Shown in pieces: positions 1 through 6,894 of a DNA stretch of 7,165 bases. Each line of letters begins with the position of its first letter. Within the stretch, counting starts at the first letter, position 1. The notes under the pieces were generated by a model. It did no database searches and was not told the origin of the DNA. It saw only the letters and a program-made list of their open reading frames with translations. The DNA comes from an uncultured Pirellulaceae bacterium. Lineage in GTDB: Bacteria > Planctomycetota > Planctomycetia > Pirellulales > Pirellulaceae. The stretch lies in contig CAKQNH010000235.1 of NCBI GenBank assembly GCA_934255105.1, forward strand, positions 1-7,165. The letters are read 5' to 3'. A program made the position numbers and the translations under genes.

Positions 1-355
1 AAATCGGCACGAGCGCGACTTCGGTTGCATCGCAGAGCGAAAGCATTCTCGCTAATGGATATTCAATCGCCGCCTGTAGGCGACGTATCTCGGCGTGCCG
101 CCGTCGAGAAGGCCCACGTGGTCGAAATGAAGTTGCGAATACATTTAACGAGCGATCGCCAGCGCGGCTAACTTCTACTGTAGAGCCATCCATCCAGTGT
201 GAGGAGAGAGTGTGAAACGCATTTCCCGTTAGCCGCCGGTAATGGGCTCGCAATTCACGATTGCGGCCAATAACGATAAACCGCTCCGATGCGTCTCGAA
301 CGTCTCCTCGGACCAAGCGGAGCTGCGTTGAAGTGTCGTTTTCGTAAGTCAGCAT
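1..355 (-). CDS. Partial unrecognised protein, N-terminal part, running off the left edge
   Basis: Reading the minus strand from an ATG at 355-353 gives 118 consecutive sense codons with no stop before the window edge, so the C-terminus is missing. An in-frame TAA lies five codons upstream of the ATG and no other ATG lies between, which supports this start; the ribosome-binding site is weak (a GAG just upstream). The product starts MLTYENDTS and contains a mixed hydrophobic stretch (RFIVIG, about residues 26-31) followed by an Arg-rich half with a cluster at about 84-89. I see no signal peptide, membrane segment or recognisable motif. Third-position GC is only moderate, so coding bias is weak. 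The frame is much longer than the two plus-strand frames open in the same stretch (about 56 and 70 codons to the edge). It is divergent from the pump genes. It is probably a real gene, but could be a decayed one. Confidence 0.5.
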   Translation of the reverse strand, partial: MLTYENDTSTQLRLVRGDVRDASERFIVIGRNRELRAHYRRLTGNAFHTLSSHWMDGSTVEVSRAGDRSLNVFATSFRPRGPSRRRHAEIRRLQAAIEYPLARMLSLCDATEVALVPI

Positions 356-381
356 GCTCTCATTCGATTAAACGAAAACGA
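336..381. repeat. 10-bp perfect inverted repeat bracketing the minus-strand start codon
   Basis: TCGTTTTCGT at 336-345 is the exact reverse complement of ACGAAAACGA at 372-381, with 26 bases between. The proposed ATG of the minus-strand gene (355-353) sits in the intervening loop. It could be an operator dyad or an mRNA hairpin presenting the start codon. The arms are seen directly; any role is inference. Confidence 0.45.
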
Positions 382-495
382 ATTGCGATCTACCCGCCGG
401 TAGGATGCGAGGGACCGTTCGGTTTGTAGCGTAGATACGATGAGTAGAGTATACAATAAGCGTATTCAAAACAAATGAGGCCCTGCCGGTGACGA

Positions 496-525
496 TTGAT
501 TATAGAGGTCTATTTGCGATAGAAT
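496..525 (+). promoter_or_regulatory. Possible sigma70-type promoter for the pump operon
   Basis: TTGATT at 496-501 (four of six consensus bases) is followed after 18 bases by TAGAAT at 520-525 (five of six). Initiation near 531-533 would give a 5' leader of about 40 bases before the adaptor ATG at 573. The spacer itself carries a 5-bp dyad, ATAGA-GG-TCTAT (502-513). Planctomycete promoters often match the E. coli consensus poorly, so this is a reasoned guess. Confidence 0.35.
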
Positions 526-559
526 GATAACGCATTAGCCTAAAGCGCAGTCTCCATGC

Positions 560-563
560 AAGG
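560..563 (+). promoter_or_regulatory. Shine-Dalgarno-like AAGG before the adaptor gene
   Basis: AAGG lies nine bases before the ATG at 573. It supports this start over the out-of-frame ATG at 556. An in-frame TAA at 528-530 shows that the frame cannot begin much further upstream. Confidence 0.45.
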
Positions 564-572
564 CGTGAAATT

Positions 573-1961
573 ATGACAACGACTAAACCTGATCGTGCTT
601 CGCGCGGGCCGTTCAGGGGTGTCACTATCGTCATTGCGATCATTGCAATTCTGTTCGCGATGGTCTTCTACCGACAAATTATTCACCGCCTGTGGCCCAC
701 TCAGCAGAGCAGTTCGGTAAGCATTGAATCGCCTGCTGGTCCCTCAGTCAAATTGGCCCCAGGCGTCAACAATGCCTTGATCGTCGAGCCGGTTGTAATT
801 AGGCAACTCGGTATCAAGACGGCGGCTACCACCCTCGCAACTCTGCCAATCGAGATGAAACTTGACGGTACGCTGTCGCTCGATCCGTCGCACCTGGAGC
901 ACGTGCGCTGCCGCTTTAACGGAGAAGTCGTCGAGATTGGAAAAGTGGCTGATGGCTCGCGACCACTACAGTTTGGCGACACAGTGAAATCAGATCAGTT
1001 GTTGGCGATCGTATGGAGCCAAGAATTGGGGGAAAAGAAAAGCGAATTGGTCGATGCACTTTCGCAGCAACACCTCGATATGGCAACTCGCGAGCGATTG
1101 ACGGCCGTTGCCGATAGCGGCGCGATCCCAGGGCGAGAGCTGAAGGATATTGAGCGGGCCGTCGAGGCCGATCGAGTCGCGGTTTCTCGTGCCAAACGCA
1201 CACTGCAAACGTGGCGGGTCAGCGACACAGAGATAGCAGAGATCGAAGCTGAGGCAAATCGCTTGATCGAGTCTCCGACGGGGACAGCGAGCGAAGTGGC
1301 CCAGGAGTGGCCGCGGGTCGAAGTTCGCGCGGCTCGCGACGGCGTGATCCTCGAACAGAACGTCGCCGTGGGAGACGTTATTTCGCAGTCGGACAAACTT
1401 TTCATGGTAGCAGATCTGTCTCGTTTGCGTGTGATTGCTTCGGCTTACGAAGAAGACCTAGCGTGGCTCGACGCTCTGCCCCCCGAGCATCGCAAATGGT
1501 CGATTGTAATTCCCGCTGACCCCAGCGTAGAGCCCATCCAAGGTGTGATAGGGCAGATCGGCAAGATCATCGATCCGGCTCAGCACACAGCGATTGTCTT
1601 GGGCTGGGTTCCCAATAACCAAGGAAGGCTACGGGCGGGACAATTCATCACGGCAACTATCGAATTTCCGCCTCGCGGCAATGAAGTTCTCCTTCCAGCA
1701 ACGGCGGTAATCGAGCAGGGGGGCGAGAGCTTCGTCTTTGTCGCTCAAGAAGGAGCAGACATAACTCAACCGACGATTTTCGCTAGACGGTCGGTGGAGG
1801 TCTCGCGACAGGTTCGTGGCCAGGTTTGCATCGTGATCGATCCCTCCAATAGCGAGTCTTCGCCGGAGGTCATGGGGCTACAGCAAGGGGAGCAGGCAGT
1901 GGTTTCTGGCGCGGTGGAACTGCAACAATCACTGATGGAATTGTCGGCGGACAAGCTATGA
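573..1961 (+). CDS. RND efflux periplasmic adaptor (membrane fusion protein, CusB/CzcB/HlyD class)
   Basis: This 462-residue protein should link the inner-membrane RND permease encoded next to it with an outer-membrane channel. Visible architecture: a short basic cytoplasmic N-terminus; one hydrophobic anchor at about 16-33 (no lipobox cysteine, so an uncleaved membrane anchor is likelier than a lipoprotein); the first half of the barrel-sandwich (lipoyl-like) domain at about 95-147, with FNGEVVEIG and a GDTVKSDQLL turn; a helical hairpin at about 150-232, rich in Glu, Arg and Ala; the second lipoyl half at about 248-280 (ARDGVILEQNVAVGDVI); a beta-barrel at about 284-366; and a membrane-proximal domain to the C-terminus. 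This order is diagnostic of the family, and the length is typical. No His- or Met-rich metal-binding segment is visible, so the substrate cannot be told from this subunit. Its stop codon overlaps the start of the permease gene (ATGA), indicating translational coupling. No outer-membrane factor gene accompanies it in the window. Confidence 0.93.
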   Translation: MTTTKPDRASRGPFRGVTIVIAIIAILFAMVFYRQIIHRLWPTQQSSSVSIESPAGPSVKLAPGVNNALIVEPVVIRQLGIKTAATTLATLPIEMKLDGTLSLDPSHLEHVRCRFNGEVVEIGKVADGSRPLQFGDTVKSDQLLAIVWSQELGEKKSELVDALSQQHLDMATRERLTAVADSGAIPGRELKDIERAVEADRVAVSRAKRTLQTWRVSDTEIAEIEAEANRLIESPTGTASEVAQEWPRVEVRAARDGVILEQNVAVGDVISQSDKLFMVADLSRLRVIASAYEEDLAWLDALPPEHRKWSIVIPADPSVEPIQGVIGQIGKIIDPAQHTAIVLGWVPNNQGRLRAGQFITATIEFPPRGNEVLLPATAVIEQGGESFVFVAQEGADITQPTIFARRSVEVSRQVRGQVCIVIDPSNSESSPEVMGLQQGEQAVVSGAVELQQSLMELSADKL

Positions 1962-4900
1962 TTGCAAGTCTCATTCGATGGGCACTCAACAGTCGCTTCG
2001 TGGTCATTTTATTAGCCTTGGCGCTCCTCGCATTCGGCACCTATTCGTTCTTGAACGTCGATGTGGAAGCCTATCCGGATCCTGCGCCCGCGATCGTGGA
2101 AATCATTGCACAGTTTCCCGGAGCGTCGGCGGAAGAGGTCGAGCGTCAGGTCACGATCCCATTGGAAGTTGCCTTAGCCGGAATGCTGGGACTGGATACG
2201 ATGCGCAGCCAGTCGATGTTTCAACTGGGCGATATACGATGTCAGTTCAAGTATGGCGTCGAGCTAAAAGAAGCTCGCCAAGAAGTCCGCAATCGGCTGG
2301 CTTCGGTCAACTTGCCCAGTGGTGTGTCCCCCGTTTTGTCGCCGGAGTCGCCGACTGGCGAGATCATGCGATTCACTCTCAGTTCGCCCAAAGATACGAA
2401 TGGTCGAGAGATCTACACGCTCAATGATTTGAAGTCGTTGCTCGACTATACACTCGAACGACGCTTCCGCCGCGTCCCGCGGATCATCGATATGGCCAGC
2501 TATGGCGGGACGATGAAACGCTATGAGATTCAGCCTGATCCCGATCGAATGTTGCGCTACGGGATCAAGTTGGCCCAGCTTGAAGATGCTGTTCGAAGTG
2601 CCAACCAAAACGCGGGAGGAGGGTACATCGATCAAGGCCAAGCAGTACAGGTCGTTCGCGGGCTGGGATTGATCGGACAGGGTGTTGATCCGATGGAAAA
2701 GGCGATGGCCATGTACGACGCTCAGGCAGCGGCGAGCTATCTTCGCCAAGAAGAAGGCGAACGGATTCGTGAGATGCGCCAGATCGTGCTAGCCACGGTC
2801 AATAACGTGCCCATCCGGATCGATGATATCGTCGACGGCGGACCGCTACCGCCCAATGGGCCGGTCGGTCAACGTGGGGTCATCGCTGGTTATCAAAGTC
2901 GACTCGGGCAAGTTTTAATTAGTAAGCCGGTGCTGGATCACAACGGCAATGAAGTATTGGATACCAAGGGATCGCGAACATGGATTGACGAAGACGATGT
3001 CGTGCAGGGGATTGTGTTATTGCGGAAAGGGGAAGCATCACTCCCCGCCTTGGATGATGTCAAAGCCCTGTTGAAAGAGTTGAACGAGACTCCCGGACGG
3101 CTATTGCCGGGCGTCAAAGTCGTACCCTACTATGACCGCACAGGCTTGATCGACATGACGACCGCGACAGTTCGAGAAAATCTATTTCACGGAATGGCCT
3201 TGGTGACGATTGTGCTGCTGGTGTTCTTGGGAAATGTTCGCTCGGCGCTCATCGTGGCCATCAATGTTCCGCTGGCTGTATTAGCAGCTTTCGCCGCGCT
3301 GTACCTGCGGGGTGAGTCGGCCAACCTGTTATCGATCGGGGCGGTGGACTTCGGCATTCTAGCCAATTCGTCCGTCATCATGGTCGAGAATGTCTATCGC
3401 CACATGACGCATGGGACAAACGTCGAACTACCTATAAAGGAACGTGTTCTCAAGGCTGCCACTGAGGTTCAACGCAGCTTATTGTTCTCGACGGCGATCA
3501 TGGTCTGTGCCTTTTTGCCGTTGTTCACCATGGAAGGGCCTGCCGGGCAGATCTTTCGCCCGATGGCCCACACCTATGCATTTGCACTTGGCGGTGCACT
3601 TCTGCTGACGGTCACGCTTACGCCCGTGCTGTGCGAGATGCTGCTGGCCAATGTTCAGCCCAAGCCTGACAACCGATTCATAGGCTGGATGACGCGAACC
3701 TATGCCAAGCAACTGAGGCTGGCACTCAAATTTCGCTTTGTCAGCCTCGGGTTGTTCGCGATGGTCTTGGCGATTACCGTCATCATGCTGCCATTTTTGG
3801 GGCGTGAGTTTATGCCGCAATTGGAAGAAGGCAATATCTATGTGCGCGTTACTTTTCCGCTCAATGCGTCATTGTCCGAAGTAGCTCAACGAACTTTGGT
3901 CGCACGCGAAACGTTCAAAGCGTACCCTGAAGTGGGGAGTGTCGTCGCACAAATTGGACGTCCCGATGACGGCACCGATCCAACTGGGTTTTACAATGTC
4001 GAGTTTTACGTGCCCATGAAGACAAGCGATCAATGGCCGATCATTTCACAGCTCGGACGACGTCGCACCAAGAATGAAATCACCACTGCGATGAATGCCA
4101 AGCTCGAGCGTGAGCTGATCGGCGTGAGCTGGAATTTTTCACAGTACATTCGCGATGGCGTGATGGAAGCCATGTCGGGCGTCAAGGGTGAGAACTCAGT
4201 GAAGATCATCGGCTCCGACTTGAAAGAGTTGGAAGCGAAAGCGGATCAGGTGATGGACCGACTGAGCAAGGTTCCCGGTGTGGCCGATGCCGGTGTGTTT
4301 CGCATTTTGGGACAATCGAACTTGAGCTTCCCGATCGACCGCGCGAAAACCGCGAAGTGGGGAGTTCAGATTGATGACGTACAAGATGTGTTGAGGACGG
4401 CGGTCGGTGGCCAAACGGTCACCCAAATCATCGAAGGGGAACGGACGTTTGACCTGGTGTTGCGTTGGCCGGAGCGATTGCGAAGCAGTCGCGAGGCTAT
4501 CCTGCAGATTCCCGTTGACGTAGGGCGTAACGTCGTCGAACAACCTTCGGCGGGCGACACGCCGGCGACGCCCATCACGGGCGCGTCGAGCGGTCCCAAT
4601 CCGCTTGGCTCGACTTTCGACATGCCAGCGCTGATGGGGAGCAAGCAGGATGCAGGATTTAGTATTCCCGGTCGAAATCCACGACGACGATTAGGTGATT
4701 TGGTGACGCCGTTGGACGACGATGGCTTCCTGGATGAAAAGTCGGGTTCGTACGTCCAGCTAGGTGCCTCGACAATCTATCGGGAAAAAGGCCAGCGATT
4801 GATTGCACTCAAATTCAGTGTCGAGGGACGCGATCTGGGCAGTACGGTTGCCGACGCTCAAGCGGCTATTTCGCCGTTGATCGAAGCACCGCTGCATATC

Positions 4901-5458
4901 GAATGGTCTGGCGAGTTCGAGCAGATGGAAGAAGCCGAGCGGCGGTTGATGTTGGTCGTCCCGTTGTCGTTTGCACTAGTCGTCATGATGCTGTATCTCG
5001 CTTTTCTGTCAGCCAACGATGTCGCCATCGTATTAGCCAATGTTGCGACATTGATCTGTGGCGGTATCCTCGGGTTGATAGTGGTGGGAATGAGCTTCAG
5101 CATCTCAGCGGCGGTCGGTTTTATATCAGTTTTTGGTGTGTCGGTCATGAATGGTCTCATTCTCGTTTCGTCGATCCACCGTCTACGGCTGCGTGGGCTT
5201 CCGCTCGAAGATGCGGTAATAGAAGGAGCCACCAATCGTCTGCGTCCGATGTTGATGACCATACTCACGGCCATCCTTGGCCTGCTTCCCGCCGCCGTCT
5301 CGACGCGCATCGGTGCGCAAAGTCAACAACCTTTGGCTGTCGTCGTGATTGGGGGAATGCTCATGGCGCTCCTGCTGAACCCGCACTTGACTCCGGTGCT
5401 ATACTTCATGTTCCGCAAGCATCCACCGTCAGAAAACTCTGCCGAGTTCGCCGAATAG
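1958..5458 (+). CDS. RND efflux permease, heavy-metal-efflux (CzcA/CusA-like) class, with Asn at the usual proton-relay Asp
   Basis: This 1166-residue inner-membrane pump subunit belongs to the AcrB/CzcA/CusA superfamily, which normally exchanges protons for substrate and works as a trimer. TM1 is at about 13-33 and is followed by the HME-type segment AYPDPAPAIVEI and EEVERQVTIPLE. The first periplasmic part runs to about 408. TM2-TM6 lie at about 411-562, TM7 at about 594-616, the second periplasmic part at about 617-996, and TM8-TM12 at about 998-1148, including FGVSVMNG (1059-1066) and RPMLMT (1096-1101). In TM4 (about 460-482) the sequence GAVDFGILANSSVIMVEN gives D464, N470 and E477, matching the D402/D408/E415 spacing of Cupriavidus CzcA but with Asn in the middle position. 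It is longer than CzcA/CusA (about 1050 residues). Part of the excess is a low-complexity Pro/Gly/Ser/Thr/Ala segment at about 862-908. The start is fixed by the ATGA overlap with the adaptor. Class assignment is firm; metal versus other substrate is not. Confidence 0.95.
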   Translation: MIASLIRWALNSRFVVILLALALLAFGTYSFLNVDVEAYPDPAPAIVEIIAQFPGASAEEVERQVTIPLEVALAGMLGLDTMRSQSMFQLGDIRCQFKYGVELKEARQEVRNRLASVNLPSGVSPVLSPESPTGEIMRFTLSSPKDTNGREIYTLNDLKSLLDYTLERRFRRVPRIIDMASYGGTMKRYEIQPDPDRMLRYGIKLAQLEDAVRSANQNAGGGYIDQGQAVQVVRGLGLIGQGVDPMEKAMAMYDAQAAASYLRQEEGERIREMRQIVLATVNNVPIRIDDIVDGGPLPPNGPVGQRGVIAGYQSRLGQVLISKPVLDHNGNEVLDTKGSRTWIDEDDVVQGIVLLRKGEASLPALDDVKALLKELNETPGRLLPGVKVVPYYDRTGLIDMTTATVRENLFHGMALVTIVLLVFLGNVRSALIVAINVPLAVLAAFAALYLRGESANLLSIGAVDFGILANSSVIMVENVYRHMTHGTNVELPIKERVLKAATEVQRSLLFSTAIMVCAFLPLFTMEGPAGQIFRPMAHTYAFALGGALLLTVTLTPVLCEMLLANVQPKPDNRFIGWMTRTYAKQLRLALKFRFVSLGLFAMVLAITVIMLPFLGREFMPQLEEGNIYVRVTFPLNASLSEVAQRTLVARETFKAYPEVGSVVAQIGRPDDGTDPTGFYNVEFYVPMKTSDQWPIISQLGRRRTKNEITTAMNAKLERELIGVSWNFSQYIRDGVMEAMSGVKGENSVKIIGSDLKELEAKADQVMDRLSKVPGVADAGVFRILGQSNLSFPIDRAKTAKWGVQIDDVQDVLRTAVGGQTVTQIIEGERTFDLVLRWPERLRSSREAILQIPVDVGRNVVEQPSAGDTPATPITGASSGPNPLGSTFDMPALMGSKQDAGFSIPGRNPRRRLGDLVTPLDDDGFLDEKSGSYVQLGASTIYREKGQRLIALKFSVEGRDLGSTVADAQAAISPLIEAPLHIEWSGEFEQMEEAERRLMLVVPLSFALVVMMLYLAFLSANDVAIVLANVATLICGGILGLIVVGMSFSISAAVGFISVFGVSVMNGLILVSSIHRLRLRGLPLEDAVIEGATNRLRPMLMTILTAILGLLPAAVSTRIGAQSQQPLAVVVIGGMLMALLLNPHLTPVLYFMFRKHPPSENSAEFAE

Positions 5459-5462
5459 CGAT

Positions 5463-5482
5463 CTGCGGGCTGACGCCCGCAG
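5463..5482. repeat. Perfect 8-bp hairpin (REP-like palindrome)
   Basis: CTGCGGGC and GCCCGCAG pair perfectly around a TGAC loop, starting four bases after the permease stop codon. There is no following T-run, so it is not a canonical intrinsic terminator. It may stabilise or attenuate the upstream mRNA. From memory, this palindrome recurs between genes in Planctomycetota; I could not verify that here. Confidence 0.6.
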
Positions 5483-5488
5483 CTACGT

Positions 5489-5513
5489 GCTGTCACCGCT
5501 TCGCGGTTGCAGC
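5489..5513. repeat. Second hairpin, 11 pairs with one mismatch
   Basis: GCTGT-C-ACCGC and GCGGT-T-GCAGC pair around a TTC loop; one pair is G-T and one position (C/T) is unpaired. It follows the 5463-5482 palindrome by six bases, and together they form a compact structured block after the permease gene. An A-run, not a T-run, follows, so intrinsic termination on the plus strand is doubtful. Confidence 0.45.
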
Positions 5514-5574
5514 GAAAAGCCCTAGATGCGTTTCCTGCGGGTGGTGCTACTCGCCGCCATTTCGCACACATCGC

Positions 5575-5601
5575 TTGACATTGCAGAACCAATGCTATAC
5601 G
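5575..5601 (+). promoter_or_regulatory. Likely promoter for the haem-c protein gene
   Basis: A perfect -35 hexamer, TTGACA, at 5575-5580 is followed after 15 bases by TATACG (5596-5601, four of six). The spacing is short. Initiation would fall at about 5607-5611, on or just before the ATG at 5611, implying a leaderless or nearly leaderless transcript. This agrees with the absence of any purine-rich ribosome-binding site before that ATG. Confidence 0.4.
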
Positions 5602-5610
5602 TTTATATGT

Positions 5611-6894
5611 ATGTTTCAAACAAAAATATCTCTGGGACTGATCGGCGCATGGCTGCTGTGCGGATGCACTGCGGCCTGGGGGCAGTTCAATATGGGGATC
5701 GATATCGAACAGGCTCCCTTCCTGTACAGCAAGTCGCCCGACGATAACCCCGTCAGTCGCCTGCGCGACAAACTGGTCGCCGGCGATGCCACGCTGGAGT
5801 ACTCGCCGGAGCGTGGGAATTTACAGGCGCTGCTGGCAGCCCTGGATGTGCCCGAGTCGTCGCAGGTGCTGGTCTTCTCCAAAACCAGTATGCAAGTGCG
5901 CTACATTTCCAGCCGCAACCCGCGCGCGATCTATTTCAACGACGATACTTACGTAGCGTGGATCTACGGCAGCTCGCTGGTCGAGATCTCAACGGCCGAT
6001 GCGCACCTGGGAACCGCTTTTTATACGATCGATATGGCACCGAAGCGTCCGAAACTACAGCGGGCTTTCTACGACTGCATGGGCTGCCACGCTACGGCGC
6101 TTACACAAGGCGTGCCGGGGCATACGGTGCGCAGCGTGTTTCCAATGATCGATGGAACCGTCGACACCAAACGCGAGTCGTTTATGACCGATGACTCAAG
6201 CCCACTAGCCGAGCGGTGGGGTGGCTGGTATGTCACCGGGACGCATGGAGACATGACCCATATGGGCAATTCCTTCATGCGTGGCACGCAATTCGACACG
6301 CGCACCAACGGCAATCTCGAAGTGCTGCGGGACGAATTCAACACGCAACACTATCTGTCTCCCTATAGTGATATCGTGGCGCTGATGGTGCTCGAACACC
6401 AAACGCAAATGCATAACAGCTTGACGCGGGCAGATTTTTTCGTCAGGCAACTGCAACACGAAACGCAGGACCTGGAGGTCACTGACGACACCCAGCGCGA
6501 GTGGCAAGAGCAACTGCGAATGATCGCCAAGGAAGTGGTCGACCGACTGCTGTTCTGCCAGGAAGCCAAATTGACGAGTCCAGTTCAGGGATCAAATGCC
6601 TTCTCCGAAGAATTCACAGCTCGCGGGCCGCGCGATAGCCAGGGTCGCTCGCTGCGCGATTTCGATTTGACCTCGCGCATGTTTCGCTATCCGTGCAGCT
6701 ACATGATCTACTCGAGTAGCTTCACCGCCTTGCAACCCGCGCTGCGCACTGAAATCTACGCTCAGTTGCAGCGGGTTCTAAGTGGACAAGCCGGCGGCGA
6801 GGAGTACCGACATTTGGACGAGCAGACGCGGCGGGACACCCTGTCCATCTTGCGCGAAACGCTGGTGGATTTCCCGGCCTCATCGCCTCAATAG
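5611..6894 (+). CDS. Exported haem-c (CMGCH) protein of unknown function, possible lipoprotein
   Basis: This 427-residue protein starts with a signal sequence: MFQTK, a hydrophobic core at about 7-18, then Cys19 in a lipobox-like LCGC, or alternatively signal peptidase I cleavage after Gly24. A single CXXCH motif, CMGCH, at 156-160 indicates covalent attachment of one haem c outside the cytoplasm; His160 is the proximal ligand. A His/Met-rich block (HGDMTHMGNSFM, 212-223) after ERWGGWYVTGTHG holds the best candidates for a distal ligand. Other distinctive stretches are AIYFNDDTYVAW (106-117), GVPGHTVRSVFP (167-178) and LMVLEHQTQMHN (258-269). The C-terminal half looks helical. I recall similar unnamed proteins in Planctomycetota and Acidobacteriota but know no function, and the overall pattern differs from a standard class I cytochrome c fold. 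The same frame stays open back to 4903, inside the permease gene, but ATG 5611 is chosen because it begins the signal peptide. The gene has its own apparent promoter. Confidence 0.85.
   Translation: MFQTKISLGLIGAWLLCGCTAAWGQFNMGIDIEQAPFLYSKSPDDNPVSRLRDKLVAGDATLEYSPERGNLQALLAALDVPESSQVLVFSKTSMQVRYISSRNPRAIYFNDDTYVAWIYGSSLVEISTADAHLGTAFYTIDMAPKRPKLQRAFYDCMGCHATALTQGVPGHTVRSVFPMIDGTVDTKRESFMTDDSSPLAERWGGWYVTGTHGDMTHMGNSFMRGTQFDTRTNGNLEVLRDEFNTQHYLSPYSDIVALMVLEHQTQMHNSLTRADFFVRQLQHETQDLEVTDDTQREWQEQLRMIAKEVVDRLLFCQEAKLTSPVQGSNAFSEEFTARGPRDSQGRSLRDFDLTSRMFRYPCSYMIYSSSFTALQPALRTEIYAQLQRVLSGQAGGEEYRHLDEQTRRDTLSILRETLVDFPASSPQ

Larger units (their letters stand above)
356..572. other. Divergent intergenic spacer (217 bp)
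   Basis: This stretch separates the minus-strand partial gene from the adaptor gene. It is visibly richer in A and T than the flanking coding DNA and has no frame longer than a dozen codons with a start. It contains the right arm of the 336-381 inverted repeat, a possible minus-strand promoter (TATACT read on the minus strand at 453-448, with a TTGTTT 15 bases upstream at 474-469, a poor spacing), and a better plus-strand promoter at 496-525. No riboswitch or small RNA fold was recognised. Confidence 0.7.

Noticed and set aside
114..121. Palindrome CCACGTGG
   Set aside because: It is a single 8-bp palindrome inside the partial reading frame with no partner site or promoter context; chance is sufficient.
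2..215. Two plus-strand frames open from the left edge (about 56 codons to 168 and 70 codons to 215)
   Set aside because: Both are shorter than the opposing minus-strand frame, Arg/Ser-rich and without recognisable motifs; they are most simply antisense shadows.
440..478. A 12-codon ATG frame in the divergent spacer, considered as a leader peptide
   Set aside because: It is tiny, has no ribosome-binding site, no run of regulatory codons and no attenuator-like hairpins after it.
4858..5310. Long antisense frames under the permease gene (also 2264-2749, 3479-3820, 4196-4543)
   Set aside because: They lie wholly inside a strongly conserved coding sequence, have shadow-type composition and no motifs; such frames are expected on the reverse of moderately GC-rich genes.
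4903..5610. The frame of the haem-protein gene is open for 236 codons upstream, across the end of the permease gene
   Set aside because: Its translation there is Arg/Cys/Ser/His-rich and out of frame with the clearly conserved permease. A proper signal peptide begins at 5611, so this is an accidental extension rather than a fusion or dual-coding gene.
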